A stretch of 64,000 bases of DNA from Pseudomonas fragi (GCF_025426255.1 NZ_CP104861.1:558001-622000), one strand, 5' to 3'. Shown: positions 24,887-35,012, numbered from the stretch's first letter. Numbers and translations: made by a program. Notes: a model not told the origin generated them from the letters alone.

Positions 24887-25696
24887 TCAATCGTTCTTGA
24901 GCAAGAAGTTCTCGCTCGGGGCGTCCACGTCCAGGGTTTGCACTTGCGCTTCGTCTTTCAGGTTAACCCCCGATAATTGCCGACGGCAGGCTTCGCGCAT
25001 CAGGTACGCCAGCCGGTGAGCGGCCATGCCGTAGCTCAGCCCCTCGAGCCGCACATTGGAGATGCAGTTGCGGTACGCATCGGTCAAACCGACCTTGGGC
25101 GCGAAGGTGAAGTACAGCCCCAGGCTGTCGGGGGAACTGAGACCGGGGCGTTCGCCAATCAGCATCACCACCATCCGTGCGCCAAGCAATTCACCGATCT
25201 CGTCGGCCACGGCGACTCGTCCTTGCTCCACCAGAATGACCGGCGACAGCGACCAGCCTTCTGTTGCCGTGTGCTCCTCCATACGCGCCAAAAAGGGCAG
25301 GGTGTGGCGATGAACGGCCAGCGCCGACAAGCCATCGGCGACCACCACCGCTACATCAATGCCGCCGGGGTTGGCCAGGGCATAGTCGCGCAATTGCTGA
25401 GCGGAGTCGTCGTTGAGCTTGCGCCCAAGGTCCGGGCGTTGCAGGTAGCTGTGACGGTCTGGCGCTGCACTGTGCAGTAACAGGCTCTCACGGCCACGCT
25501 CGGTCAGTTGTGCGCTCAAACCCGGGTGGTCAAACGGTAGATGCACCGCATCACGGGCTTGCGCGTGGGCAAACTGAAAATCAAGCTGGGCCTGGGTCGG
25601 CATGCTGGTGCCAGTGCGGCCCAACGCAATACGCGCTGGGGTCAGGCGGCGCAGTTCCAGCCACGGGTTGAGGCTGTCGGTGGGGGTATTGGCCAT
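24887..25696 (-). CDS. eutC: Ethanolamine ammonia-lyase small subunit
   Basis: The 269-residue EutC pairs with EutB to deaminate ethanolamine to acetaldehyde and ammonia with adenosylcobalamin. Recognisable stretches are [45 protein letters not shown] and the cobalamin-contacting [31 protein letters not shown] [16 protein letters not shown] near the C-terminus is typical. It starts two bases after the eutB stop. No eutA reactivase or eut microcompartment genes are present, as expected for the aerobic pseudomonad pathway. Confidence 0.96.
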   Translation of the reverse strand: MANTPTDSLNPWLELRRLTPARIALGRTGTSMPTQAQLDFQFAHAQARDAVHLPFDHPGLSAQLTERGRESLLLHSAAPDRHSYLQRPDLGRKLNDDSAQQLRDYALANPGGIDVAVVVADGLSALAVHRHTLPFLARMEEHTATEGWSLSPVILVEQGRVAVADEIGELLGARMVVMLIGERPGLSSPDSLGLYFTFAPKVGLTDAYRNCISNVRLEGLSYGMAAHRLAYLMREACRRQLSGVNLKDEAQVQTLDVDAPSENFLLKND

Positions 25697-25698
25697 GC

Positions 25699-27099
25699 TT
25701 AGCGTCCTCCCAAGTGAGCCAGCGCCTGGCGAAACGCTGGCGGCAACTGATGACCGAACTCAATCCGGCCATCGGTCTGGGTGAAAATCCCGACCTTGCT
25801 CAGCCATTGCTCAAACTCGGGCGCCGGTTTGAGGCCCAGGGTTTTGCGTGCATACAGCGCGTCATGGAACGAGGTGGTCTGGTAGTTGAGCATGATGTCG
25901 TCCGAGCCCGGAATACCCATGATGAAGTTGATCCCGGCTACGCCCAGCAACGTCAGCAGGTTGTCCATGTCGTCCTGATCCGCTTCGGCATGGTTGGTGT
26001 AGCAGATGTCGCAACCCATCGGCACGCCCAGCAGCTTGCCGCAGAAGTGATCTTCAAGGCCGGCGCGGATGATCTGCTTGCCGTTGTACAGGTACTCGGG
26101 GCCGATAAAACCGACCACGGTGTTGACCAGAAACGGTTTGAAATGCCGCGCCACGGCGTAGGCCCGAGTCTCGCAGGTTTGTTGATCGACCCCGAAATGT
26201 GCATTGGCTGACAACGCGCTGCCCTGGCCAGTTTCGAAATACATCAGGTTATTGCCCAGCGTGCCGCGATTAAGGCTCAAGCCCGCGTCATAACCCTCCT
26301 GCAGCACATTCAGATTGATGCCGAAACTGGCGTTGGCCGCTTCGGTACCGGCAATGGACTGAAACACCAGATCCAGCGGAACTCCGCGATTGATCGCTTC
26401 GATTGAGGTGGTGACGTGGGTCAGCACGCAGGACTGGGTGGGGATTTCATAGCGCTGGATGATGGCGTCGAGCATATTCAGCAAGTCGCAGATTGAGGCG
26501 ATGCTGTCGGTGGCCGGGTTGATGCCGATCATGGCGTCGCCGTTGCCATACAGCAGCCCGTCGAGAATGCTCGCCGCGATCCCGGCGGGGTCGTCGGTGG
26601 GGTGATTGGGTTGCAGGCGGGTTGAAAGCCTGCCACGCAGGCCCATGGTGCCGCGAAATTGGGTGACCACGCGGATTTTTTGCGCCACCAGGATCAGGTC
26701 TTGTACGCGCATGATCTTCGATACGGCAGCGGCCATCTCGGGGGTCAGTCCCGGTGCGAGTGCACGCAGGCTGTGTTCATCGGCTGCGTCGCTGAGCAGC
26801 CAGTCGCGAAAGCCACCGACAGTGAGGTGGCTGACCGCAGTGAAGGCCAGCGGGTCATGGCTGTCGATTATCAGCCGAGTGACTTCATCGGACTCGTAAG
26901 GGATCAGCACTTCTTGCAGGAAATACGCGAGCGGGATGTCAGCCAGCGCCATTTGCGCGGCGACCCGTTCACCGTCGTTCAGCGCGGCCACGCCTGCCAA
27001 AAAGTCCCCGGAACGCGCCGGGCTGGCCTTGGCCATTACGTCTTTGAGGCTGTCGAAACGGTAGGTCTGGGCACCAACCGCATGAGAGAAAGTTGCCAT
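25699..27099 (-). CDS. eutB: Ethanolamine ammonia-lyase large subunit
   Basis: The 466-residue EutB carries the TIM-barrel active site of the adenosylcobalamin-dependent lyase. Visible hallmarks are [76 protein letters not shown] and [19 protein letters not shown], the last two near the substrate and cobalamin sites. The length matches E. coli EutB (453) with a slightly longer N-terminus. A GGAG site precedes the ATG. A 10-bp hairpin (27116-27138) lies between it and the upstream permease gene, so read-through from the permease is likely modulated. Confidence 0.97.
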   Translation of the reverse strand: MATFSHAVGAQTYRFDSLKDVMAKASPARSGDFLAGVAALNDGERVAAQMALADIPLAYFLQEVLIPYESDEVTRLIIDSHDPLAFTAVSHLTVGGFRDWLLSDAADEHSLRALAPGLTPEMAAAVSKIMRVQDLILVAQKIRVVTQFRGTMGLRGRLSTRLQPNHPTDDPAGIAASILDGLLYGNGDAMIGINPATDSIASICDLLNMLDAIIQRYEIPTQSCVLTHVTTSIEAINRGVPLDLVFQSIAGTEAANASFGINLNVLQEGYDAGLSLNRGTLGNNLMYFETGQGSALSANAHFGVDQQTCETRAYAVARHFKPFLVNTVVGFIGPEYLYNGKQIIRAGLEDHFCGKLLGVPMGCDICYTNHAEADQDDMDNLLTLLGVAGINFIMGIPGSDDIMLNYQTTSFHDALYARKTLGLKPAPEFEQWLSKVGIFTQTDGRIEFGHQLPPAFRQALAHLGGR

Positions 27100-27115
27100 T
27101 CAGGGTTCTCCATAA

Positions 27116-27138
27116 CGCCAGACGCAGCGCGTCTGGCG
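27116..27138. promoter_or_regulatory. Intercistronic hairpin between permease gene and eutB
   Basis: CGCCAGACGC and GCGTCTGGCG pair perfectly over 10 bp around a three-base loop. On the transcribed minus strand no T-run follows, so it is not a classical terminator. It could stabilise or process the mRNA between the two cistrons. Confidence 0.55.
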
Positions 27139-27151
27139 GGATTCTCAGCGG

Positions 27152-28597
27152 TTAGTGCAAGGCTTTTTCGGCCTGTTGGATAGCCGCGAATTCCTCTTCC
27201 GGCGTACCGGCTACCAAGTGGTGCCGACTGTAAAAAGCGAAGTAGGCAATTAATACTCCATAGATCACCGCGGCGCCAATCACCACGCGCGGGTCCACCA
27301 GGAAACCGGCGACTACGGCCACGCAAGCAAGCACCAAAGCGATGCCTGAAGTGAAAATACCGCCCGGCGTGCGATACGGACGCTCCATTTTGGGGCGACG
27401 AATACGCAGGGTGATATGCGCGGCCATCATCAGCACGTAGGAAATTGTCGCGCCAAACACCGCCACCAGAATCAGCAAGTCGCCCTGACCGGTCAGCGAC
27501 AGGCCAAAACCGATGATGCCGGGAATGATCAAGGCCAGTACGGGTGCCTTGCTCTTGTTGGTTTCGGACAGTTTGCGCGGCAAGTAACCTGCGCGGGACA
27601 GGGCAAAGATCTGACGCGAGTAGGCGTAAATGATCGAGAAGAAGCTGGCAATCAAACCGGCCAGGCCGACCAGGTTCACAAAGCCGCCCATCCAGGTCGA
27701 GCCGCCATAGGCCTTGCTCAGCGCTTCAACCAGCGGGTTACCCGATGCCATCAAGTTGTGTGCGCCTGCGCCGCCCGGGCCGATTACCAGAATCAGCAGG
27801 GCGAAGGTGACCAGCACCAGCATGGCGCCGATCAGGCCGCGAGGCAGGTCGCGCTTGGGGTTTTTGGTTTCTTCGGCGGCCAGCGGCACGCCTTCGACCG
27901 CGAGGAAAAACCAGATCGCGTAAGGAATCGCAGCCCAGACGCCGACATAGCCGAAGGGCAGGAAGGCGCTGGCCCCTTTGGCCTGGGTGACTGGGATGTC
28001 CAACAGGTTGGCGACGCTGAAGTGCGGCACCATCGCCACCAGAAACACGCCCAAGGCAATGGCGGCTACTGCGGTGATGATAAACATCAGTTTGAGCGCT
28101 TCACCGACGCCGAAAATATGGATGCCGATAAAGATGATGTAGAACGCCAGATAGATCATCCAGCCGCCAATTCCGAATAACGACTCGCAATAAGCGCCGA
28201 TAAAAACCGCAATGGCAGCGGGAGCGATGGCGTACTCGATGAGGATCGCGGTGCCGGTCAGAAACCCGCCCCAAGGCCCGAATGCGCTGCGCGCAAAGCC
28301 GTAGCCGCCGCCCGCGGTGGGGATCATCGAGGACAGTTCGGCTAACGAGAAACACATGCACAAGTACATGGTGGCCATCAGCAATGTGGCGATAAACATC
28401 CCGCCCCAGCCGCCCTGGGCCAGGCCAAAGTTCCAGCCGGCGTAGTCGCCGGATATCACGTAGGCAACGCCTAGGCCCACCAGCAGGACCCAGCCGGCAG
28501 CGCCTTTTTTCAGTTCTCTTTGCTGGAAATATTCGGAGCCGACTTTTTCAAAGTCGACCGAAGACGCCGCCGAAGCGGCAGTAGGTTCGCTAGGCAT
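27152..28597 (-). CDS. Ethanolamine permease (APC superfamily)
   Basis: The 481-residue protein has about twelve hydrophobic segments and the APC amino acid/amine permease signature. It shows IPTAGGGYGFARSAFGPWGGFLTG in the first third, WFFLAVEGVPLAAEETKNPKRDLP in the middle and a helical C-terminus (TPEEEFAAIQQAEKAL). It matches the ethanolamine permeases encoded next to eutBC in pseudomonads and would import ethanolamine by proton symport. An AGGTG site lies 12 bases before the ATG. A REP doublet separates it from the aldehyde dehydrogenase gene upstream on the same strand; all four ethanolamine genes may still form one sigma-54-dependent unit. Confidence 0.92.
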   Translation of the reverse strand: MPSEPTAASAASSVDFEKVGSEYFQQRELKKGAAGWVLLVGLGVAYVISGDYAGWNFGLAQGGWGGMFIATLLMATMYLCMCFSLAELSSMIPTAGGGYGFARSAFGPWGGFLTGTAILIEYAIAPAAIAVFIGAYCESLFGIGGWMIYLAFYIIFIGIHIFGVGEALKLMFIITAVAAIALGVFLVAMVPHFSVANLLDIPVTQAKGASAFLPFGYVGVWAAIPYAIWFFLAVEGVPLAAEETKNPKRDLPRGLIGAMLVLVTFALLILVIGPGGAGAHNLMASGNPLVEALSKAYGGSTWMGGFVNLVGLAGLIASFFSIIYAYSRQIFALSRAGYLPRKLSETNKSKAPVLALIIPGIIGFGLSLTGQGDLLILVAVFGATISYVLMMAAHITLRIRRPKMERPYRTPGGIFTSGIALVLACVAVVAGFLVDPRVVIGAAVIYGVLIAYFAFYSRHHLVAGTPEEEFAAIQQAEKALH

Positions 28598-28691
28598 GTG
28601 AATTCACCTGTTCTTTTATAGTTTGAGAAGATATGACAGGGAGCAAAGCAAGAGCTGGGCCAAAGGCACGGGTTAGAGCGCCAGGTGCCCT

Positions 28692-28778
28692 TGTGGGAGC
28701 GGGCTTGCTCGTGATGCAGGCGCTGCGGTGGTTCAGTAACACCGCAGCGATCCAATCGCGAGCAAGCCCGCTCCCACA
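28692..28778. repeat. REP doublet between permease and aldehyde dehydrogenase genes
   Basis: TGTGGGAGCGGGCTTGCTCG and its inverted copy CGAGCAAGCCCGCTCCCACA flank a CGCTGCGGTG/CACCGCAGCG inner inverted repeat. It lies between two genes on the same strand and may create an expression step between them. Confidence 0.85.
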
Positions 28779-28798
28779 CAGGGGTAGGGTTGGGGTGG

Positions 28799-30319
28799 TT
28801 AGAAGAAACCCAGTGGGTTGATGTCGTAGCTCACCAGCAGGTTTTTGGTCTGCTGATAGTGATCGAGCATCATCTTGTGAGTTTCACGGCCAACGCCGGA
28901 TTTTTTGTAGCCACCGAACGCGGCGTGGGCCGGGTACAGGTGATAGCAGTTGGTCCATACGCGTCCGGCCTTGATCGCCCGGCCCATGCGGTAGGCGCGG
29001 TTGATGTCGCGAGTCCATAGGCCTGCGCCCAGACCGAACTCGGTGTCGTTGGCGATTGCCAGCGCTTCGGCTTCGTCCTTGAAGGTGGTGATGCTGACCA
29101 CCGGGCCAAAGATTTCTTCCTGGAACACGCGCATTTTGTTGGTGCCCTTGAGCAGGGTCGGCTGGATGTAATAGCCGGTTGCCAGGTCGCCTTCGAGCTT
29201 GGCCACCTGGCCGCCGGTCAGCAGTTCGGCGCCTTCAGCCTTGGCGATTTCGAGGTAGGACAGGATCTTGTCGAATTGCTGCTCGGAGGCCTGGGCGCCG
29301 ACCATGGTGTCGGTATCCAGCGGGTCACCACGCTTGATCGATTCAACCTTCTTCATCACCACTTTCATGAAGTCGTCGTAGATCGATTCCTGAATCAGTG
29401 CCCGCGATGGGCAGGTGCAGACTTCGCCTTGGTTGAAGAATGCCAGCACCAGGCCCTCTGCCGCTTTTTCAATAAAGGTCGGCTCGGCCTGCATGATGTC
29501 TTCGAAGAAGATGTTCGGCGACTTGCCGCCCAGCTCAACCGTCGACGGGATGATGTTTTCGGCAGCACATTTCATGATGTGCGAGCCCACTGGCGTAGAA
29601 CCAGTGAAGGCAATCTTGGCGATGCGTTTGCTGGTCGCCAGGGCTTCGCCCGCTTCCTTGCCGAAACCCTGCACCACGTTGAGCACGCCCGGTGGCAGCA
29701 GGTCGCCGATCAGCTCCATCAGCACTGTGATGCTCAATGGGGTTTGCTCAGCAGGTTTGAGCACCACGCAGTTACCGGCAGCCAGTGCTGGCGCGAGTTT
29801 CCAGGCCGCCATCAGCAGCGGGAAGTTCCACGGGATGATCTGCCCGACCACGCCCAGCGGCTCATGGATGTGATAGGCCACAGTATTGCCATCAATCTCG
29901 GCCGCGCTGCCTTCTTGTGCGCGGATGCAACCGGCGTAGTACCGGAAGTGATCGGCGGCCAGCGGTACGTCGGCGTTCAGGGTTTCGCGCACGGCCTTGC
30001 CGTTGTCCCAGGTTTCGGTCACAGCCAGCAGTTCGAGGTTTTGTTCGATGCGATCAGCGATTTTCAACAGTACCAGCGAGCGCGCTTGCACTGAAGTTGC
30101 ACCCCAGGCATCGGCAGCGGCGTGGGCAGCGTCGAGGGCTTTATCGATATCTTCTGCGGTTGAACGCGGGAATTCGGCGATGGCTTTGCCGTTCACAGGC
30201 GAGGTATTGGTGAAGTACTGGCCTTTGACGGGCGCCACGAATTCGCCGCCGATGTAGTTACCGTAGCGGCTCTTGAACGAGACGATCGAGCCTTCAGTAC
30301 CGGGTTGTGCGTAACGCAT
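28799..30319 (-). CDS. exaC: NAD-dependent acetaldehyde dehydrogenase (ExaC type)
   Basis: The 506-residue class III aldehyde dehydrogenase oxidises acetaldehyde to acetate. It contains [20 protein letters not shown], the cofactor loop [12 protein letters not shown], the glutamate in [11 protein letters not shown] and the catalytic cysteine in [13 protein letters not shown]. The C-terminal [19 protein letters not shown] and LGFF ending match pseudomonad ExaC and the homologue next to eutBC. Here it would remove the acetaldehyde made by EutBC. A clear -24/-12 sigma-54 promoter lies 64 bases upstream (30383-30398) with enhancer-like repeats beyond, so EatR control is very likely. Confidence 0.94.
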   Translation of the reverse strand: MRYAQPGTEGSIVSFKSRYGNYIGGEFVAPVKGQYFTNTSPVNGKAIAEFPRSTAEDIDKALDAAHAAADAWGATSVQARSLVLLKIADRIEQNLELLAVTETWDNGKAVRETLNADVPLAADHFRYYAGCIRAQEGSAAEIDGNTVAYHIHEPLGVVGQIIPWNFPLLMAAWKLAPALAAGNCVVLKPAEQTPLSITVLMELIGDLLPPGVLNVVQGFGKEAGEALATSKRIAKIAFTGSTPVGSHIMKCAAENIIPSTVELGGKSPNIFFEDIMQAEPTFIEKAAEGLVLAFFNQGEVCTCPSRALIQESIYDDFMKVVMKKVESIKRGDPLDTDTMVGAQASEQQFDKILSYLEIAKAEGAELLTGGQVAKLEGDLATGYYIQPTLLKGTNKMRVFQEEIFGPVVSITTFKDEAEALAIANDTEFGLGAGLWTRDINRAYRMGRAIKAGRVWTNCYHLYPAHAAFGGYKKSGVGRETHKMMLDHYQQTKNLLVSYDINPLGFF

Positions 30320-30382
30320 GGGGGTGTCTCCTGGCTTTATTGTGCTTATGGGAGGACGCGCTGTGGCGCTGACATAAGCAGG

Positions 30383-30398
30383 AGCAAGGGCTGGGCCA
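30383..30398 (-). promoter_or_regulatory. Sigma-54 (-24/-12) promoter of the ethanolamine operon
   Basis: On the minus strand TGGCCCAGCCCTTGCT matches the sigma-54 consensus TGGCAC-N5-TTGCT with the invariant GG and GC exactly 10 bases apart. It predicts a start near 30372 and a leader of about 50 bases before the aldehyde dehydrogenase ATG. Sigma-54 promoters require an activator such as the adjacent EatR. Confidence 0.85.
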
Positions 30399-30448
30399 TA
30401 TTTATGAAAGCCTTGTAAACCGTGGCTTTGCGGGTTTCAGCTGGGGGA

Positions 30449-30492
30449 TGTGACAGGGTGGCTGTAACAGGTGTGACACAGTAGCTGTGACA
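30449..30492. promoter_or_regulatory. Tandem enhancer repeats, probable EatR binding sites
   Basis: Four heptamers TGTGACA, TGTAACA, TGTGACA and TGTGACA start at 30449, 30463, 30472 and 30486. They form two identical units of two heptamers separated by seven bases (GGGTGGC and CAGTAGC), repeated at a 23-base period. They lie 50-95 bases upstream of the -24 element, a normal enhancer position. A related TGTCCCATCGGTGACA follows at 30497-30512. Apart from these sites, the 345-base gap 30320-30664 contains only the promoter and the eatR leader. Confidence 0.6.
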
Positions 30493-30664
30493 AATTGTCC
30501 CATCGGTGACACAGTCGACGACCGGTGAGTCAGTTCGTGATTGCAATGGCTCGCACGCGAGAGGATGCTGGGCGTTCGGTTTGGACTGGATCTCTGTTGC
30601 CGCTGAGGGTGGGTTGCCTCTGTTGAGCCTGAGACCACCGAAGCAGAGCGGAGAACAATAAGAA

Positions 30665-32587
30665 ATGCACAGCACCGATTTGAGCCGTCACGCACGGCAA
30701 GTCATTGATGTAACCCAGGGCCGTCCTCAAGGGTGTGACCCGTCTATCGTCCGCTCCTGGCAGCGCTGCCTGGAGGATTACCATCTCGATCCTGCGCAAA
30801 CCATCGCCCCGACCGTGCTTGAGCAGGGCCGCATTCTCGAAGGCCGTGAGCGTTTGCAGCAGGTGCTGAAAATCGCCGGTCACGAAATGAACAGCCTGCA
30901 TCAGCAACTCTCCGGTGCCGGGCATGCGGTGCTGCTGACCGATGCTCGCGGGGTCATTCTCAACTGTGTCACTGCTCCCTCCGAACGCAAGGTGTTTGAG
31001 CAGGCCGGGCTGTGGCTGGGCGCCGACTGGAGCGAGGCGTGTGAGGGCACCAACGGCATTGGCACTTGCCTGGTAGAGCGTCAGGCGCTGACTATCCATC
31101 AGGACGAGCACTTTCGTGGTCGCCACACCGGGCTGACCTGCTCGGCCAGCCCGGTATTTGATCCACAGGGTGAGTTGCTGGCGGTGCTCGACGTGTCGTC
31201 GGCACGCCATGACGTTTCGCGTCAGAGCCAGTTTCACACCATGGCGTTGGTCAATCTCTCGGCAAAAATCATCGAAAACAGCTACTTTTTGGGTCATTTC
31301 GATAACCAGTGGCTGCTGCGTTTTCATCTCCAGGCAGAATCGGTCGGGCTGTTCAGTGAGGGCATGCTGGCGTTTGATGGTGACGGGGTTATTTGCGCGG
31401 TTAACCAGAGTGCCCTGAACCTGCTGGGCCACGTGCGCGGCGGGTTGATTGGGCAGTTGGTCGAGAGTGTTTTCGATTGCTCGCGGGATGATCTGTTCGC
31501 TCGGGCCACCTCACAGGCCAGTACCAGTTGGCCGCTGCGTACCCGCGATGGCCGCCGACTGTTTGCAGCGCTGCGCGGTCAACCGCGGCATGCGCCAGTG
31601 CCGGTCGCCGTGCACGTTGAACCGCAGCGTCCGCGCCTGAGCGGGATTTGTCTGGGGGATGAAGCCCTGCAGGTCGATTTTCGCCGTGCGCTACGGGTGT
31701 TTGAACGTGATGTACCGCTGTTGATCAATGGTGAAACCGGCTCTGGCAAAGAAGCCTTTGCCAAAGCGGTACATCAGGCCAGCGTGCGCAGCAGCAAACC
31801 TTTTGTGGCGCTCAATTGCGCGTCGATCCCGGAAAGCCTGATCGAAAGCGAGCTGTTCGGTTATCGCGGGGGCAGTTTTACCGGGGCGCGTAAGGAAGGC
31901 ATGCAGGGCAAGCTGCAGCAGGCCGATGGCGGCACCTTGTTTCTGGACGAGATCGGTGACATGCCGCTGGCGCTGCAAACCCGTTTGTTAAGAGTTCTGG
32001 AAGACCGTCTGGTAGTGCCGATTGGCGGTGAACCGTTGGCGGTTAACGTGCGCATCATCAGCGCCACCCACCGCAACCTGCAGGAACGCGTGGCCGCTGG
32101 CAGTTTTCGCGAAGACTTGTATTACCGTCTCAACGGGCTTGAGGTTGGATTGCCAGCATTGCGTGATCGCACTGACAAGTCGCAGTTACTGGACTTCTTG
32201 CTGGCCGAAGAAGCTTGTGAGCAACGGCTGGTAATTAGCCATGCGGCGCGCGAAGCGCTGCTGGGTTTTCCGTGGCCGGGCAACGTACGCCAACTGCGCA
32301 ACGTGCTGCGCACCTTGGCCGCCCTCTGTGAAGACGAGGTGATCCAGTTCGACGACCTGCCAGCCAATATTCGCCTGGCGCCGTCCAAAGTCCCTGAACC
32401 CTGTGAGCATCCACTCGAAGACGCAGAAAAGCAGGCGCTGCTCCTGGCGCTGGAACTGCATCGCTGGCACATGACCCATACCGCGCTGCAACTTGGGGTC
32501 AGCCGCAATACCCTTTATAGAAAGCTGCGCAAGCATGGGATAGAGAAAAGCCACGGTGGGAGCGAGCCTGCTCGCGAAGGTCGTTAA
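30665..32587 (+). CDS. eatR: Sigma-54-dependent activator of ethanolamine catabolism (EatR/AcoR-like)
   Basis: The 640-residue enhancer-binding protein has a GAF-type sensor region (about residues 60-320; LTDARGVILNCVTAPS, EGTNGIGTCLVERQALTIHQDEH). A central AAA+ domain follows, with Walker A GETGSGKEAF near 356, a GSFTGA loop near 403 in place of GAFTGA, and Walker B TLFLDEIGDM. It ends in a Fis-type HTH (HRWHMTHTALQLGVSRNTLYRKLRKHG). It is divergent from the ethanolamine operon with an intervening sigma-54 promoter. The same family includes AcoR, but the acetoin operon is 13 kb away. The last ten residues and the stop are encoded by a REP element. Confidence 0.92.
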   Translation: MHSTDLSRHARQVIDVTQGRPQGCDPSIVRSWQRCLEDYHLDPAQTIAPTVLEQGRILEGRERLQQVLKIAGHEMNSLHQQLSGAGHAVLLTDARGVILNCVTAPSERKVFEQAGLWLGADWSEACEGTNGIGTCLVERQALTIHQDEHFRGRHTGLTCSASPVFDPQGELLAVLDVSSARHDVSRQSQFHTMALVNLSAKIIENSYFLGHFDNQWLLRFHLQAESVGLFSEGMLAFDGDGVICAVNQSALNLLGHVRGGLIGQLVESVFDCSRDDLFARATSQASTSWPLRTRDGRRLFAALRGQPRHAPVPVAVHVEPQRPRLSGICLGDEALQVDFRRALRVFERDVPLLINGETGSGKEAFAKAVHQASVRSSKPFVALNCASIPESLIESELFGYRGGSFTGARKEGMQGKLQQADGGTLFLDEIGDMPLALQTRLLRVLEDRLVVPIGGEPLAVNVRIISATHRNLQERVAAGSFREDLYYRLNGLEVGLPALRDRTDKSQLLDFLLAEEACEQRLVISHAAREALLGFPWPGNVRQLRNVLRTLAALCEDEVIQFDDLPANIRLAPSKVPEPCEHPLEDAEKQALLLALELHRWHMTHTALQLGVSRNTLYRKLRKHGIEKSHGGSEPAREGR

Positions 32588-32653
32588 CGATAGCGCGTGC
32601 TTGCGGGTGAATCGCAGTGCTTTTGAATTCTTCGCGAGCAGGCTCGCTCCCAC
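32556..32653. repeat. REP doublet overlapping the eatR 3' end
   Basis: GTGGGAGCGAGCCTGCTCGC at the left and its exact inverted copy at the right enclose about 50 bases. The left copy begins inside eatR and supplies its last codons. The 155-base gap to mpl also contains a small AGCCC-TCT-GGGCT hairpin near 32700. Confidence 0.85.
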
Positions 32654-32742
32654 TGCAAAGCAGTGTGGCCAGAGCAGTGAATCATCAGGTGCGAAAAAAA
32701 GCCCTCTGGGCTACCCTTCGCCGATGATTTACGAGGTCGACT

Positions 32743-34092
32743 ATGCACATTCATATTCTTGGTATTTGCGGCACTTTCATGGGTTCGCTGGCGGTTCTGG
32801 CCAAAGAACTGGGCCATCACGTTACTGGCTCTGACGCCAACGTTTATCCGCCAATGAGCACCCAGCTGCAGGCTCAAGGTATTGAATTGACTCAGGGCTA
32901 CGACCCGTCTCAGCTCGATCCTGCGCCGGATGTGGTGGTGATCGGCAACGCACTGTCGCGGGGCAACCCGGCGGTGGAATACGTTTTGAACAAAGGCCTG
33001 CCTTACGTCTCCGGCCCGCAGTGGCTGGCGGACCATGTGCTGCAAGGCCGTTGGGTGCTGGCCGTGGCCGGTACGCATGGCAAAACCACTACCAGCAGCA
33101 TGCTGGCCTGGGTGCTGGAGCACGCGGGCATGGCTCCGGGGTTCCTGATCGGTGGTGTACCGCAGAACTTTGCCGTGTCGGCCCGCTTGGGTGACACGCC
33201 GTTCTTTGTGGTTGAAGCCGATGAATATGACAGTGCCTTCTTCGACAAACGCTCGAAGTTCGTTCACTACCGCCCGCGCACGGCGATCCTCAACAATCTT
33301 GAGTTCGATCACGCCGATATCTTCCCGGATTTGCCAGCAATCGAGCGCCAGTTCCACCACTTGGTACGTACTATCCCGAGTGAAGGGCTGGTCATTCACC
33401 CGACCACCGAACCTGCGTTGCAGCGCGTGATCGAGATGGGCTGCTGGACTCCGGTACAAACCACCGGCGTTGATGGCCAATGGCAAGCCAGGCTGCTCAG
33501 CGAGGATGGCTCACGCTTTGAAGTGCTGTTTGAGGGTGTGATGCAAGGCACCGTCGATTGGGATATGACCGGCCAGCACAACGTGGCCAATGCCCTGGCG
33601 ACCTTGGCCGCTGCACGTCATGTGGGCGTGGTGCCGAGCATGGCAATTGATGGTTTGAGCGCCTTTAAAAGCGTTAAACGCCGCATGGAAAAAGTCGCCG
33701 AAGTTCACGGTATTACTATTTACGATGACTTTGCCCACCACCCGACCGCTATTGCGACCACGCTCGATGGTCTGCGCAAGCGCATTGGTGACGCACCGCT
33801 GATTGCGGTGATTGAGCCGCGCTCCAACTCCATGAAGCTCGGTGCCCACCGTGATGGTTTGCCGCAAAGCGTGGTCCAGGCAGACTACGTGGTCTGGTAT
33901 GCGCCGGCCAATCTGGGCTGGGATTTGGCCGCTACCGTAGCTTCGAGCCCGGTGCCGACCAAGGTGTGCGATTCGCTGGAAGCCATCATCGCCGAGGTCA
34001 AGGCTCAGGTTAAGCCGGGCGCTCATGTAGTCATCATGAGTAACGGTGGTTTCGGCGGGTTGCATGGCAAGTTGGCGGACTCGCTGCAATGA
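32743..34092 (+). CDS. mpl: UDP-N-acetylmuramate:L-alanyl-gamma-D-glutamyl-meso-diaminopimelate ligase
   Basis: The 449-residue Mur ligase-family enzyme attaches recycled murein tripeptide directly to UDP-MurNAc. The N-terminal [25 protein letters not shown] is the nucleotide-binding start typical of Mpl. The ATP loop is [12 protein letters not shown] (about residue 109), followed by [18 protein letters not shown] and the C-terminal [23 protein letters not shown] ribosome-binding site precedes the ATG. It overlaps ubiX by four bases. It links functionally to the peptidoglycan recycling enzymes encoded 14-21 kb downstream. Confidence 0.97.
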   Translation: MHIHILGICGTFMGSLAVLAKELGHHVTGSDANVYPPMSTQLQAQGIELTQGYDPSQLDPAPDVVVIGNALSRGNPAVEYVLNKGLPYVSGPQWLADHVLQGRWVLAVAGTHGKTTTSSMLAWVLEHAGMAPGFLIGGVPQNFAVSARLGDTPFFVVEADEYDSAFFDKRSKFVHYRPRTAILNNLEFDHADIFPDLPAIERQFHHLVRTIPSEGLVIHPTTEPALQRVIEMGCWTPVQTTGVDGQWQARLLSEDGSRFEVLFEGVMQGTVDWDMTGQHNVANALATLAAARHVGVVPSMAIDGLSAFKSVKRRMEKVAEVHGITIYDDFAHHPTAIATTLDGLRKRIGDAPLIAVIEPRSNSMKLGAHRDGLPQSVVQADYVVWYAPANLGWDLAATVASSPVPTKVCDSLEAIIAEVKAQVKPGAHVVIMSNGGFGGLHGKLADSLQ

Positions 34093-34718
34093 GTGGCCCT
34101 GAACGTATAACCCTGGCCGTCACCGGTGCATCAGGCATGCAGTACGCATTGCGCTTGCTCGACTGTCTGGTGCGCGAAGATCGTGAGGTGCACTTCCTGA
34201 TCTCCAAGGCGGCGCAACTGGTGATGGCTACCGAAACCGACGTCAGCCTACCGGCCAAGCCGCAGGCAATGCAGACGTTCCTGACTGAATACACCGGGGC
34301 TGCTGCCGGGCAGATTCGGGTGTACGGCAAGGAAGACTGGATGTCCCCCGTGGCTTCGGGGTCTGGTGCTCCGGCAGCGATGGTCGTTGTGCCTTGCTCG
34401 ACCGGTACGTTGTCGGCGATTGCCACGGGCGCTTGCAACAACCTGGTGGAGCGGGCGGCCGATGTCACTCTGAAGGAGCGTCGCCAGTTGATTCTGGTAC
34501 CCCGTGAGGCGCCGTACTCCAGTATTCATCTTGAAAACATGCTCAAGCTGTCCAATATGGGCGCGGTGATCATGCCGGCTTCGCCTGGCTTCTATCATCA
34601 GCCGCAGACCATTGATGACCTGGTGGACTTTGTGGTGGCACGCATTCTCAACCTGCTCAACATCCCCCAGGACATGCTCCCGCGTTGGGGTGAACACCAC
34701 GTAGGCGGCGATGAGTAA
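34089..34718 (+). CDS. ubiX: Flavin prenyltransferase UbiX
   Basis: The 209-residue flavoprotein joins dimethylallyl phosphate to FMN, making the prenylated flavin used by UbiD decarboxylase in ubiquinone synthesis. Hallmarks are [19 protein letters not shown] at the N-terminus, [41 protein letters not shown] and [16 protein letters not shown]. Its start overlaps the mpl stop, and its stop overlaps the next lipoprotein gene by eight bases, so the three are one transcription unit. Confidence 0.97.
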   Translation: MSGPERITLAVTGASGMQYALRLLDCLVREDREVHFLISKAAQLVMATETDVSLPAKPQAMQTFLTEYTGAAAGQIRVYGKEDWMSPVASGSGAPAAMVVVPCSTGTLSAIATGACNNLVERAADVTLKERRQLILVPREAPYSSIHLENMLKLSNMGAVIMPASPGFYHQPQTIDDLVDFVVARILNLLNIPQDMLPRWGEHHVGGDE

Positions 34719-34998
34719 AGCGCTGCTGGCTTTGTTGGTGGCTGCTCTGGTCTGTGGGTGCGCAAGTGTACGCACGCTGGACGCCGCCATGCCGGGTGCG
34801 CCGATTGTCTATTCAGGGACGAGACTGGATTTGTATGCGCTGGGGGGCGGGTGTTGCGCCAAAGATCGCTTTGGCGCGGACGCACCGCGCTATCCAGGTC
34901 TTGATCTGCCTGCCAGCGCGCTGCTCGACACGGTGCTGTTGCCGTTGTCAGTGCTAACGGTGCTGGGTGTCGGGTTTCAGGCCAGCGGCGGGTTGTAG
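34711..34998 (+). CDS. YceK/YidQ-like lipoprotein
   Basis: The 95-residue protein has a lipoprotein signal, [17 protein letters not shown], with the lipobox VCGC. A short body follows containing [43 protein letters not shown] and a hydrophobic end, the pattern of the YceK/YidQ (DUF1375) family of small outer-membrane-associated lipoproteins. It overlaps ubiX by eight bases and ends the mpl-ubiX unit. The function of the family is not established. Confidence 0.82.
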   Translation: MSKALLALLVAALVCGCASVRTLDAAMPGAPIVYSGTRLDLYALGGGCCAKDRFGADAPRYPGLDLPASALLDTVLLPLSVLTVLGVGFQASGGL

Positions 34999-35012
34999 CT
35001 GGCCTGTTGGGC

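Noticed and set aside
30665..32587. Calling the sigma-54 regulator AcoR of the acetoin operon
   Set aside because: It is 13 kb from acoA, is divergent from ethanolamine genes with a sigma-54 promoter between them, and matches EatR position in P. aeruginosa.
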